Shown here one piece after another: positions 24,445-32,657 of a stretch of 48,639 nt of DNA. The stretch comes from HGM04593 sp045636125. GTDB lineage: Bacteria; Bacteroidota; Bacteroidia; Bacteroidales; Bacteroidaceae. Numbering within the stretch: position 1 is the stretch's first letter; each line of letters starts with the position of its first letter. Where the stretch lies: assembly GCA_045636125.1 (NCBI GenBank), contig JAZTWX010000019.1:1-48639 (forward strand), in the 5' to 3' direction. The position numbers and the translations under genes were made by a program. The notes below the pieces were generated by a model. The model ran no database searches. It saw nothing but the letters and a program-made list of their open reading frames with translations, and was not told the DNA's origin.

Positions 24445-24591
24445 AACTTATTGTCTCTTTATGATATACTTAAACGCCGTTGGCGGTAAAATATTGTGTG
24501 TTAGTGGGTAAAAACAGGGCGCAAAACTGCGCCGTTCCCTGTGCTGGAAAAAATAATCACCCTTTTTATAATTTGTTTGTGCAATTTATGA

Positions 24592-24599
24592 TATTTTTG
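24592..24599 (+). promoter_or_regulatory. -7 element upstream of the M50-like gene
   Basis: TATTTTTG matches TAnnTTTG. TTTG at 24572-24575 is 16 bp upstream, shorter than usual. The divergent gap 24445-24681 also holds a nested hairpin at 24514-24542 (ACAGGG/CCCTGT around GCGCA/TGCGC). Confidence 0.4.
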
Positions 24600-24681
24600 C
24601 AGAATGTGAACAAAGGCCGGCGAATTATTTTTTGTCCCTGCCCGAAAATCCTGAAATTACTATAAAAAAATAAACGCAATT

Positions 24682-25374
24682 ATGTCTAAATTCAAGTACT
24701 ACCTTTACGCTGCGCTTCTTTTCATATTGTTGCTGCTGGTGTTGCCCTATGGTTGGGAAATAATATGCAATCTTTTCCTTTCAAAGGCTCCCATCCTCAC
24801 ACAGCTCGATGCCTATAAATGGGCTGCTATCGGTGCGTTGATAGCAATGTTCATTGGGCATCTGTTCAGTAAAAACCAGACCTGGTTCGAAACATTCAGC
24901 CACGAACTCACACACATTGTCGTTGCGCTTATGTTCTTCAGAAAAGTGCACTCCTTCCACGCCGAAAGCGGCACAGGAGCGGTTACCACAAGCGGTACCA
25001 ACCAAAAAGGTATCATACCTATGGCGCTTGCCCCTTACTGCCTGCCCATCTTCGCCTATCTGTTGCTGTTTCTGCGCCCGTTGATGAACTCTACAGGCAG
25101 CGCGGTGCTCGACGTGTTCATTGGTGCAAGCATTGTGTTCCACTACCTCTGCTTCAAACACCAGACAGGCAACCACCAAACCGACATTAACCAGTATCCA
25201 TTCTTCTTTTCATACACATACATTTATATAGCCCGCCTGGTAAACGTGTGTATAATACTTGTTGCATTCTGGCCGGGGTACAATGTCTTCACCTCAATGT
25301 GGAGGCTCTTCTGTTCCCTCTATGGCAACGCAGCCGTGTTTGTGGAGTGGGTATACAACTCATTGGTTCAATAA
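24682..25374 (+). CDS. M50-like membrane metallopeptidase
   Basis: 230-residue multi-pass membrane protein. Residues 8-22 and 45-62 are membrane segments; HELTH at 74-78 begins the third, and the HExxH zinc motif inside a membrane helix is the mark of M50/site-2-type or related proteases. Two to three more helices follow. The usual distal Asp motif (NxxPxxxLDG) is not obvious, so it may belong to an M50-like side branch or have lost activity. The product and substrate are unknown. The cyclophilin gene starts 88 bp downstream on the same strand. Confidence 0.65.
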   Translation: MSKFKYYLYAALLFILLLLVLPYGWEIICNLFLSKAPILTQLDAYKWAAIGALIAMFIGHLFSKNQTWFETFSHELTHIVVALMFFRKVHSFHAESGTGAVTTSGTNQKGIIPMALAPYCLPIFAYLLLFLRPLMNSTGSAVLDVFIGASIVFHYLCFKHQTGNHQTDINQYPFFFSYTYIYIARLVNVCIILVAFWPGYNVFTSMWRLFCSLYGNAAVFVEWVYNSLVQ

Positions 25375-25462
25375 TAAAAAACGGGCAAGTAGTAGATATG
25401 CGCCTGCTCGATAATATCAACCGAGGTCCTGAACCACAATTATATTAAATCAATTAAATATT

Positions 25463-26209
25463 ATGGCAAAAGTCAAAATTTCAACAACTATGGGCGACAT
25501 AACTGTGCGCCTTTACGACGATACCCCCCTTCATCGCGACAATTTTCTTAAACTTGCTTCGGAGGGCTTTTTCAACGGCACTTTGTTCCACCGTGTGATA
25601 AAGGATTTTATGATTCAGGGTGGCGACCCCGAAAGCAAGGGAGCTCCCGCCGGCAAGAACCTGGGCAGTGGCGGCCCCGGCTATAATGTGCCTGCCGAAA
25701 TTAAGCCTGCCACACTCTTTCACAAACGTGGTGCATTGAGCGCTGCACGCTTGGGCGACGAGGTGAACCCTGCGAAAGAGAGCAGTGGCAGCCAGTTCTA
25801 TATTGTCTGGGGAAAGGTGTACAAGGCTGCCGAGCTCAAACAGCTTGAGCACCAGTTGAAGATGCAGCAGGAGCAGAACATTTTCAATGCTCTTGCAGCG
25901 GAGCACCGCGACGAGATTATGAACCTTCGCCGCAACCGCGACCGTGACGGCCTGATGGCGTTGCAGGAGAAGCTTGGCAAAATGGCGATGGATAAGAGCA
26001 AGGAGATTGGCGCTCCTGCCTTTACACCCGAACAGGTGGAGGCTTACACCACGCAGGGTGGCACTCCTTTCCTCGATGGTGCCTACACTGTTTTTGGTGA
26101 AGTGGAGGAGGGATTGGATATTGTTGAGGCTATCCAGAAGGTGGAAACTTCGTTGAACGACCGCCCCAAGACCGATGTGGTTATGACAGCTGTGACCGTC
26201 CTCGATTAA
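25463..26209 (+). CDS. Cyclophilin-type peptidyl-prolyl isomerase
   Basis: 248-residue isomerase that catalyses cis-trans turnover at proline. The cyclophilin core is clear: LFHRVIKDFMIQGGDP (catalytic Arg and Phe), a later SSGSQFYIVWG and VFGEVEEGLDIV. Between FYIVWGKVY and TPFLDGAYTVFG there is a ~75-residue charged helical insertion, present in Bacteroidota members. No signal peptide, so it is probably cytosolic. The strong hairpin at 26240-26272 ends the transcript. Confidence 0.92.
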   Translation: MAKVKISTTMGDITVRLYDDTPLHRDNFLKLASEGFFNGTLFHRVIKDFMIQGGDPESKGAPAGKNLGSGGPGYNVPAEIKPATLFHKRGALSAARLGDEVNPAKESSGSQFYIVWGKVYKAAELKQLEHQLKMQQEQNIFNALAAEHRDEIMNLRRNRDRDGLMALQEKLGKMAMDKSKEIGAPAFTPEQVEAYTTQGGTPFLDGAYTVFGEVEEGLDIVEAIQKVETSLNDRPKTDVVMTAVTVLD

Positions 26210-26239
26210 GCTGCTTTAGCCAAGAATATAGATGTTAAC

Positions 26240-26272
26240 AAAATGACCGCGAACGTCGTTCGCGGTCATTTT
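26240..26272. terminator. Bidirectional terminator
   Basis: A 15-bp perfect stem with a 3-nt loop (26240-26254, 26258-26272), T-rich on the right. It lies between the convergent cyclophilin and radical SAM genes. Confidence 0.9.
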
Positions 26273-26315
26273 TTATTATTATCAGTGCTCCGTTGTCTCT
26301 TGCATGTAAGAGCAT

Positions 26316-27155
26316 CTATTTTCTGTAACGTTTGGTAACGGCAGCATACCCGCAGCGGCGGCAGAGTGGCTCCACGGCTGTATGTCGGGTGAATCCATCG
26401 TATATGGCTTTTGCGCGTGGCGATGAGAGAATCTCCTGCAAAGGGGTGTGGAACAGGTTCCCCAGGGCAATATCTCCCGCGTGGTCGAGGCAGCAGGGTA
26501 CTACTGTGCCGTCTACAAGAACGCCAATCTGGTTTCTGAGTGCATAGCAGAACTGCTCTTCTTCGGCATATTCGGGGCGTGCCGTATCGGGCCACTCGAA
26601 CATCTTGTCATATTCAAGGAATATGTTGTCGGTAACTTTCCACCCGTTGCTCTGTTCCTTCCACGGGGTGGGGATGTGCCGGGCAATGAGGTTTATGAGC
26701 TCTTCGTTGGTGCTCTCGTAACCACCCTGGTTCCAGAACCGCAACACTATGATTGTGCCGTGTGCGGCGGCCTTAATGGCAAACTGCATTACGTTGTTAA
26801 TGTAATCTGTAGCGTTCTCTTTGCTGTTGCCCTCATGTGAGTGGAGCGATATTTGTATTTTGTATGGTTGCGCCTCAATAACCCCCTCGGCTCTCGACAA
26901 CAGCGTGCCGTTGGTGGTGAGCACCGGCACAAAGCCTTTCGCACGTGCCGTCTCAATGAAACTGGGCAACAGCGGGTGCAGGAAGGGCTCGCCCATCAGG
27001 TGAAAATAGAGGAACTGAATCTCTCCCTGCAGGCGGTTGGTGAGGGCGTCGAACTCCTCGAACGTGAGCCGGCGTTTCGCTCTCTCGGTTTTTGGGCAGA
27101 ACACGCAGCTTAGGTTGCATATGTTTGTTATCTCAAGGTAGCAGCGGGATATCAT
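26316..27155 (-). CDS. Radical SAM/SPASM domain protein
   Basis: 279-residue enzyme with the radical SAM cluster CNLSCVFC (Cys at about 12, 16, 19), the GE motif (LMGEPFLHP), TTNGTLL and a C-terminal SPASM-like cluster (PCCLDHAGD, then LCRRCGY) for an auxiliary Fe-S centre. Such proteins modify peptides or cofactors, but no precursor peptide or partner is seen nearby, so the substrate is unknown. The important oddity is upstream: its first 33 bp and leader are duplicated at 38519-38566, at the far end of the AAA+/vWA island. The gene itself is intact, with a -7 (TATATTTG) on the minus strand at 27184-27191. Confidence 0.85.
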   Translation of the reverse strand: MISRCYLEITNICNLSCVFCPKTERAKRRLTFEEFDALTNRLQGEIQFLYFHLMGEPFLHPLLPSFIETARAKGFVPVLTTNGTLLSRAEGVIEAQPYKIQISLHSHEGNSKENATDYINNVMQFAIKAAAHGTIIVLRFWNQGGYESTNEELINLIARHIPTPWKEQSNGWKVTDNIFLEYDKMFEWPDTARPEYAEEEQFCYALRNQIGVLVDGTVVPCCLDHAGDIALGNLFHTPLQEILSSPRAKAIYDGFTRHTAVEPLCRRCGYAAVTKRYRK

Positions 27156-27350
27156 TGTGGAACTCTATTTTACAATGTTATTGCAAATATATTAAAATCT
27201 TATTGCAAATATATTAACAAGCGAGCAAGAAAATTCGTCAAGCGAGTGGGTAAAAATTCATTTTTACACGCAACGAGCGCCTAGAATTTCGGAATCCCCA
27301 AAATTGAAGCTAGCTTCAATGTTTTTACAGCGAGCGCAGTTTATATTCGA
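27123..27350 (+). repeat. Left direct repeat of the island (radical SAM 5' end)
   Basis: 27123-27164 matches 38519-38560 over 42 bp with one mismatch. A second identical block of 22 bp (27329-27350) matches 38684-38705, in the same order and orientation. The middle part has diverged. This copy contains the real start of the radical SAM gene. Confidence 0.8.
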
Positions 27351-27389
27351 TTCTGTCAAATTCGGAACCCCCAAAATTGAAGCTTGCTT
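27288..27389 (+). repeat. Short direct repeat at the island's left end
   Basis: Two 29-bp copies (27288-27316 and 27361-27389), TTCGGAA.CCCCAAAATTGA and onward, differ at two positions and are 73 bp apart. The second overlaps the stop of the broken gene at 27388-28045. Confidence 0.7.
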
Positions 27390-28045
27390 AGATTTTGTCA
27401 AATGTACGCCCAAGCAACGCCAGAACCTCCTGCAAGTCATAAGCCTGGTAACGGGCCTTGGCTATGTCGTACCTCTTGTTTATCTTTGTAAAAGGAAGCC
27501 AATATTTGCTGAAAGGTTGTAAACTCACCTTTTCGCTTGTCCCGTCTTCGCGTATGGCGGTGCATCTGTTAGTACCGCTCAAAGGACTGCCGGCAATGTG
27601 GTATACAAGGCTGCGCACTCCATCGTCATCCACACGCAGGGTGCCCTCACAGGCGTTCCACCACTCTAAATACACCCCCAAGGTCGGGCTTCTGAACCCC
27701 GATGTCCCGTGTAGGCCAAGCCGTTCTCTATGGCTATGGGGCAGAGGAACATACGGCTGTCGGCGAGAATGCGTTTGCGGTTGTCGAGAATAAAAAGAGC
27801 ATTTTCTATAAGGAGCTTTTGGCTGGCCGACACCTTGGCAGGCACTTTTTCTTTTTTAGACGTGGAGCATTACCGATAGTGAGGTAACGACCTGTTGTGT
27901 CAAAATCTATCTTATTCTCCTCTACTTTGCCTTGCTCCTCCACGGCAAGCGGGAAACACGCAAGCTCACGCCCGTCAAGTAGCACTATTTTGTTTTCGTG
28001 AAAGTTGCAACCCTCACTATCATACTGTTTGTTTATATCGTTCAT
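27388..28045 (-). pseudogene. Frameshifted gene of unknown function
   Basis: A single ~219-residue reading is obtained only by changing frame twice. It opens at ATG 28045 (MNDINKQYDSEG), runs to about 27860 where an A-rich run breaks the frame, continues in the next frame (EKVPAKVSASQKLLIEN, ILDNRKRILADSRM), then breaks again near 27680 at TTGGGGG before the last part (GVYLEWWNACEG to LLGRTFDKI). Each break is one missing base in a homopolymer. Either the gene is decaying or the assembly has homopolymer errors. I do not recognise the family. It is the last gene of the island. Confidence 0.6.
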
Positions 28046-28140
28046 TGTCTATCCACATTTTTAACCTCTACAAAACTACTCCGCTTCGTAACGCTCGGGC
28101 TCTCTTTATACTCTTTTTTCCATCATCGTTCAAACGGTTA

Positions 28141-28767
28141 TTAAGCTTCAATCACTCCGCGTATGAATTTTGCAATGCCGTTTATACCATCGGGGTCAAA
28201 AATGCCCTCACCGGGGGCAATCAAAGCGTCTCCGAATTGCCTTATGTGCTCCTTGTAGGTATCGGTTTCAACATCTTTGGCAAAGAACAGTGAGTGTGCT
28301 CCGTTGTTGTAACCATTCTCCATAGCTTTCATTTCAAGATGCTTGTATTCCAACATCATAGGGCGTGCAATGGTCAGGTACTCGGGGTTGCCAAGAGTGG
28401 GCAGTTCTATTCTTGCCTTCACATTTTTCTCGCCAAGCATATTCTTGAGTACATTGCTTGTGTTGTAATAGGGCTTTATAAGTACCTTTTCAACATCCTT
28501 TATCTGTGCGGCAATGGTTGCTCCTGTGCCGTATGCGACAATAAGGTCGGGGGCCGATGTTGCAAGGCTTAGCCATCTTATCTTCTTTACCATCGCCTCA
28601 GGGCCTCTACGACTGAATATAGTTATGCAACGGTATTCGGTATTCAGCAACTCCTTAACCGCTTCCAGGGCGGGGTTCGACTTGCTATGAAAAAGGTCGT
28701 CTATGAACATTATAACCTTCCGGTCATCTTTGGGCGGGGTATAAACGCTGTTAAGTGGTATTCTCAT
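28141..28767 (-). CDS. Unknown protein, possible alpha/beta-hydrolase-like fold
   Basis: 208-residue product. The sequence alternates strands and helices (KVIMFIDDLFHSKS, LIVAYGTGATIAAQI, VEKVLIKPYYNTSNVLKNML) in an order that resembles YqiA/UPF0227-type esterases, where the elbow would be GSSLGG. Here it reads YGTGAT, so the nucleophilic Ser is missing and activity is doubtful. The resemblance is by eye only. It follows the 175-residue gene by 23 nt and belongs to the island's minus-strand gene row. Confidence 0.55.
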   Translation of the reverse strand: MRIPLNSVYTPPKDDRKVIMFIDDLFHSKSNPALEAVKELLNTEYRCITIFSRRGPEAMVKKIRWLSLATSAPDLIVAYGTGATIAAQIKDVEKVLIKPYYNTSNVLKNMLGEKNVKARIELPTLGNPEYLTIARPMMLEYKHLEMKAMENGYNNGAHSLFFAKDVETDTYKEHIRQFGDALIAPGEGIFDPDGINGIAKFIRGVIEA

Positions 28768-28790
28768 TCTATATAGCTTAATAATCTTAT

Positions 28791-29318
28791 TTAATATCCT
28801 AACACCTTATCCACCAACTTTTCTGCAAGGCTTTTTTCATCCTCAATCCTATGGCACAGGATTTTGAGCTGGCTCTCGCTCAGTTTTGTCTTTATCTCTT
28901 CGTGGGCATTGTAATAGCTTAGGCTGCGTTCAATTTTTTCTAATAAATCCGTTCTCCAGCCGGTGTGACATTTGCCGCCATAGTTGCTGGTCCTGATGCT
29001 CCACGGTGTGGTTTCCACCATATTCACAAGCTCGTCCCAAGTGAAACGGAAAATCTCTTTTTTATAGGGGACATCATAGGTTTGGTATTCCTTTTTTACC
29101 ACAAAATAGAGTTCGCCATTAAGGTGCATTATCTGGGGAAGTTCGTAGTCCTCATAGTGATAGCCCTTTATGGGTACAAGCAGCATTTGCCACCCTTTGG
29201 GAACAACCTTTATTTTACCTATATACAGCTCGAAAACATTGCTTTTATAGGATACCAGCCCGTGTTCCTTCATCTTTTTCTTGATTGAGTCGATATACTT
29301 TTTTTCAGCGTCGTCCAT
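28791..29318 (-). CDS. Island protein of unknown function (175 aa)
   Basis: No family recognised. The product is soluble, with a basic N-terminal helix (KKYIDSIKKKMKEHG), a beta-rich middle (VPKGWQMLLVPIKGYHYEDY, GELYFVVKKEY) and a helical C-terminus. The ATG at 29318 is 18 nt after the end of the broken gene upstream and the stop is 23 nt before the next start, so it sits in a tight gene row. Base composition is AT-rich compared with the core genes to the left. Confidence 0.65.
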   Translation of the reverse strand: MDDAEKKYIDSIKKKMKEHGLVSYKSNVFELYIGKIKVVPKGWQMLLVPIKGYHYEDYELPQIMHLNGELYFVVKKEYQTYDVPYKKEIFRFTWDELVNMVETTPWSIRTSNYGGKCHTGWRTDLLEKIERSLSYYNAHEEIKTKLSESQLKILCHRIEDEKSLAEKLVDKVLGY

Positions 29319-29336
29319 ATTTATTAAAGTTGTTGG

Positions 29337-29698
29337 TTAGTATATGCGTAGCAGTGTTTCGTCATCCACCACTTTCCCGATGGTGGGGTTGCAGGGGAGC
29401 GGTGCGTTTATGCAGTCGGCAAACAACTGCTCGTGCGACAACCCTTCCCTCACAATTGTACCTGTGATGTCGCGGAAACTCCAGTTGCCACGGAGTTTGC
29501 CTGTGTTTCAATATCGGTGAGCTGGTTTATGTCGCGGGGTAATAGTTTTTGCGACAATGGCAACAATTCCGCAAGGGTGTTCTGCAACTCGGTCAATACT
29601 GCACATCCGCTCTCGGCAGCCTCCAAAAGCTCGGGGTAATAACGCTCCACAAATTCTCTCAAAGTGTGTGGCTGGCACTCTCCTGTAAATCTAAGCAT
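29337..29698 (-). pseudogene. Frameshifted gene of unknown function, directly after the AAA+ gene
   Basis: From ATG 29698 (MLRFTGECQPHTLREFVERY) the frame is coding-like to about 29500 (DINQLTDIETQ). It then stops soon after in that frame, while the adjacent frame continues as KLRGNWSFRDITG, LSHEQLFADCINAPLP and ends VVDDETLLRIY at 29337. One missing base in an AAA run explains it. The restored protein is about 120 residues. No family recognised. The next gene begins 18 nt later, so translational spacing is otherwise kept. Confidence 0.65.
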
Positions 29699-29747
29699 AA
29701 TACTATTTTTATGTATTTTCAATAATTCGTTTTTGCGCTACGCATAT

Positions 29748-29770
29748 ATAATATAGAAACTTTTTCAAAA
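29748..29770 (-). promoter_or_regulatory. TATATTAT box upstream of the frameshifted gene
   Basis: The minus strand reads TTTTTTGAAAAAGTTTC followed by TATATTAT (29748-29755). The same 16-bp upstream string occurs at 33863-33885. Confidence 0.5.
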
Positions 29771-29793
29771 AACGCCCTTGTTTTTGAGATGGC

Positions 29794-31455
29794 TTAACAG
29801 TTTGAGGCGTTAAACCCCACCTTGTTGCGTGTGGGTGTGTTTGTGAGTTTTTCGTTGGCACAGTCGCGCAGCAGGGTGTTGAGCGGTTGCTCCTGCTGGC
29901 CGTAGAGTACATTGTTGATTGCGTGCTTGCGTGCGATGTTCTCAATCTGTCCGCCACTGAGGTCGTAGCTTGTGGCAAGGGTTGCGGCATCGGCGGTTGA
30001 GAGTTCGGGAATCATTGTCTGCCATATTCTTGCACGCACGCTCTCGTCGGGCTTCTCGAACTTTATCTTGTAGAGGAAGCGACGCTCAAAAGCGGGGTCG
30101 AGGTTCTCCTGCAGGTTGGTGGTTGCAATCATAATGCCGTCGAGCGTCTCCATCTCCTGCAGAATTATGTTCTGAATGGAGTTTTCCATCTTGTCCACAG
30201 CGTTTGTTGCGCCGTTCTTGCGTGTGCCAATAATGGCATCGGCCTCGTTGAACAGCAGTATTGGGGCTTGTGTGCAGCGCTTGCAAATTTCGCGGTAGCG
30301 GTCGAAGAGTGCTTTGATGTTCTTTTCGCTGTCACCCACCCATTTGCTCTTTATCTGCGGAACATCAATAGTCATAATGTCGCGCCCCGTCTGGCGTGCA
30401 AGCTGATACACCGTTTCGGTCTTTCCTGTTCCGGGACCTCCATAGAAAAGGCAGGCAAAGCCCTGGCGGAACCCCTTTTGCTGCATACGCTCACGAATTT
30501 CGTTGTACTTCTCGGGGGCAAAGAATGTAGCAAGGCGTGCCACCTCATTTTCAATGCTCTGTGTGTAGAACAACTCTTTTGCTGTTATGGTGTTGTGCTG
30601 CAGGAGGTCGGCAATCTTCTCCTCTTTTGTATTGATTTTCATTTCGCTCAGCAACGAGCGTTTGGCCTCCTCGGTGAGTTTGTAGCGTGTGTTGTCGGCG
30701 ATGCCGCTCACGCAGATGTGCTCAACAAGGTTGTGCTTCATCAGTATATGCTCCCCGCTACGCAATTTTGCTTTGCAATCGTTGAAATCACTTACCGATT
30801 CAAACAGGTCCTCCATTTGACGAAAGCGTATATCATCGTCATCATCTATTATCAGTTTTTGGCAGAACAGCATCAGTAGCAACAGGCTCTCATCGTCCAG
30901 ATTATGCTTTTGAACCTCTTTCACAAGTTTGATGTCACCGTTGTCCTCAAATAGTTGCTTTATGTTCCTTATAGCCTCCTCCGGGTTGATGCTGTTGTTG
31001 TCAAGATCGTTGAAGATAGAGTCCAGCTGCTCGATGAGTTGTGCACAGTCGAGTCCCTTCATTGCCGGCTGCTGATAGGCCTGGTTGTGTCTTAGCGCCT
31101 TAATCACCGGTTGATATACATCGAATTCATCCTCGGTCTTTGCGTTGCGGTAACGCAGCAGACGACGTTGCACAAGGGCATTGATGTCATCGGCGTAGCT
31201 GAGCATATGTATGCAATTGAGGTCAAGAAAACGTGCAAGGTCGTTGAAATCTACACGGTTGGGACCTTTCTCGAGGCAAATGCAGAACAGCACTGCCTGC
31301 ATCTCTGTTATGCCGTAGCTCTCGGCAAGGAAGTTGCTATATGGCTTTGCCTTTTGCAGAATCTTCTTATCGAGCTTTGAATCCTCGGTAAGTGCAATAA
31401 CCTTTTCAATAGCCTGCAACAGTGTGATTTTCTTTGTCGTTCTTTTCTTTTCCAT
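29794..31455 (-). CDS. AAA+ ATPase of the island
   Basis: 553-residue ATPase. Residues 1-290 are helical with winged-helix-like stretches; the AAA+ core follows, with Walker A GGPGTGKT at 339-346, pore-type KSKWVGDSEKN near 369-379, Walker B LLFNEAD at 400-406, sensor-1 TTN at 445-447 and the arginine finger in FERRF near 457-460. The Walker B acidic pair reads N-E rather than D-E; the catalytic Glu is kept. The core resembles classic AAA (PF00004) unfoldases, so it may remodel a protein partner of the island. Its promoter is at 31473-31504, and it is transcribed separately from moxR/vWA. Confidence 0.82.
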   Translation of the reverse strand: MEKKRTTKKITLLQAIEKVIALTEDSKLDKKILQKAKPYSNFLAESYGITEMQAVLFCICLEKGPNRVDFNDLARFLDLNCIHMLSYADDINALVQRRLLRYRNAKTEDEFDVYQPVIKALRHNQAYQQPAMKGLDCAQLIEQLDSIFNDLDNNSINPEEAIRNIKQLFEDNGDIKLVKEVQKHNLDDESLLLLMLFCQKLIIDDDDDIRFRQMEDLFESVSDFNDCKAKLRSGEHILMKHNLVEHICVSGIADNTRYKLTEEAKRSLLSEMKINTKEEKIADLLQHNTITAKELFYTQSIENEVARLATFFAPEKYNEIRERMQQKGFRQGFACLFYGGPGTGKTETVYQLARQTGRDIMTIDVPQIKSKWVGDSEKNIKALFDRYREICKRCTQAPILLFNEADAIIGTRKNGATNAVDKMENSIQNIILQEMETLDGIMIATTNLQENLDPAFERRFLYKIKFEKPDESVRARIWQTMIPELSTADAATLATSYDLSGGQIENIARKHAINNVLYGQQEQPLNTLLRDCANEKLTNTPTRNKVGFNASNC

Positions 31456-31472
31456 TTTCTATCCTTTTTTAC

Positions 31473-31504
31473 ATAATATAGAAACAAAAGGAAAAAAATT
31501 CAAA
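31473..31504 (-). promoter_or_regulatory. Promoter of the AAA+ gene
   Basis: On the minus strand TTTG (31501-31504), 20 bp, then TATATTAT (31473-31480), preceded by GTTTC. The ATG is 18 nt past the -7, giving a very short leader. Confidence 0.6.
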
Positions 31505-31700
31505 GTCAGTCGCTGCTTTAGTTGAAAATAGTTTATAAAAGAAGGAATATCAAAGCGTTGCAAAAGTGTTAAAGTTTGTAAAATGAGGGTTTCGGGGCTA
31601 ATGATGTCAGCAGGGCTATATAACTTATAGGAAATCATTGTTATATCGGGCCTGGCAGATTTGCTTATTCCATTAAGAAATTTGTAATTGAAAATTTTGG

Positions 31701-31940
31701 TAATAATATAGATGTTGCCCCGGCGATGTTCATCCCGACAGAGCGTAGCGACGAAAGTTTGGTTCGACAATGCTTGCAGCAAAAGGTCACGCGTAGCAAC
31801 GCAAAAAGTGTTGCCGAGTGGGTTGCGACAAGCAAGGATTGTCAAAGGATCTCTAAAAACTACATACGAGATATCTCACATACGTTCGATATGACACATA
31901 CGCAGTGTTTTCTAAAAATGGGTCAGTTGCTATATTATTA
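31701..31940. repeat. 240-bp segment with 11-bp terminal inverted repeats
   Basis: TAATAATATAG at 31701-31711 and its exact complement at 31930-31940 bound 218 bp without a credible gene. It could be a MITE-like insertion or a chance pairing of two AT-rich promoter boxes. No target-site duplication is evident. The 31456-31946 gap also holds the AAA+ promoter. Confidence 0.35.
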
Positions 31941-31946
31941 CTTATT

Positions 31947-32504
31947 TTATTCTACCGGTATCTCAATATATTCGGGATAAGGATATTGCGAGAACCATTG
32001 TTCGTTGGCTTCGGCATCCCTTTCGACAAGCTCTTCGAGTGCCGCAGCAAGCGCATCGGCGATGCGTAGCAGTGAAGTTCTGTCGGTGAGTTCGCGAAAT
32101 GAAATCTTTCGTTCATCGGGTATTGTCCGCACACACCATTCTCCGCTGTCAAGTTTCACACAATCCATACATTCTCCACTGTATAAAGCATCCTCAAGTA
32201 TGTATGTTCCTGTTTCAACAATCTTCTCGCAAGCGTCAGAGGGGAGCAACTGCATCGCCACCATCTTCCGCTCAACAGCATTGGCTATTTCAACAAGCTC
32301 TTTGTAGCAACGGTTAATCCTGGCATACGAAAAAAGATTGATTAGTGATGCCGACGAGTGATGTCGCAGAAAATGCCGGAAATTGTAGTTTTCTCCGCGC
32401 TTGCTGTGGTAAATCTCTTTTGCCTCAAAGTACATCTTCTCGTACTCCTTGTCTTTGGGCTCACGTCTCACTTTTTTAAGCTTTGTTATTTTCAGTTGTC
32501 GCAT
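31947..32504 (-). CDS. Island protein of unknown function (185 aa)
   Basis: No family recognised. The N-terminus is very basic (MRQLKITKLKKVRREPKDKE), then helical (AKEIYHSKRGENYNFRHFL), with a His/Arg-rich patch that could bind nucleic acid. The C-terminal half is acidic. Two Cys (GECMDC) form a CxxC-like pair, with one further Cys in EWCVRT. The ATG at 32504 lies just downstream of a gene remnant (32526-32655). Confidence 0.6.
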   Translation of the reverse strand: MRQLKITKLKKVRREPKDKEYEKMYFEAKEIYHSKRGENYNFRHFLRHHSSASLINLFSYARINRCYKELVEIANAVERKMVAMQLLPSDACEKIVETGTYILEDALYSGECMDCVKLDSGEWCVRTIPDERKISFRELTDRTSLLRIADALAAALEELVERDAEANEQWFSQYPYPEYIEIPVE

Positions 32505-32525
32505 AAGTCTAAAAGATGTAATTAA

Positions 32526-32655
32526 TCAATTCCAGTCGTCCCACGACCTATAACCCCATTCGTGCAATTCCGCCGCCATTCCCTTTTAAGGTTGAGTATG
32601 AGATTGGGGAAAGGTTTGTGCTCCGTTACTTTTACCGCTTCATAACTTTGGGTTT
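32526..32655 (-). pseudogene. Gene remnant between two island genes
   Basis: Two overlapping frames read like one protein tail: KTQSYEAVKVTEHKPFPN, ILNLKRE, then after a frame change MAAELHEWGYRSWDDWN and a stop at 32526. The Trp-rich ending looks coding rather than random. There is no N-terminal part; it abuts the stop of the 244-residue gene, so it may be a cut-off end or a fused tail lost by mutation. Confidence 0.35.
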
Positions 32656-32657
32656 TC

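Noticed and set aside
31459..31845. 128-residue minus-strand ORF before the AAA+ gene
   Set aside because: It runs through the AAA+ promoter and into the 240-bp inverted-repeat segment, with no coding-like composition or spacing. I treat it as chance.
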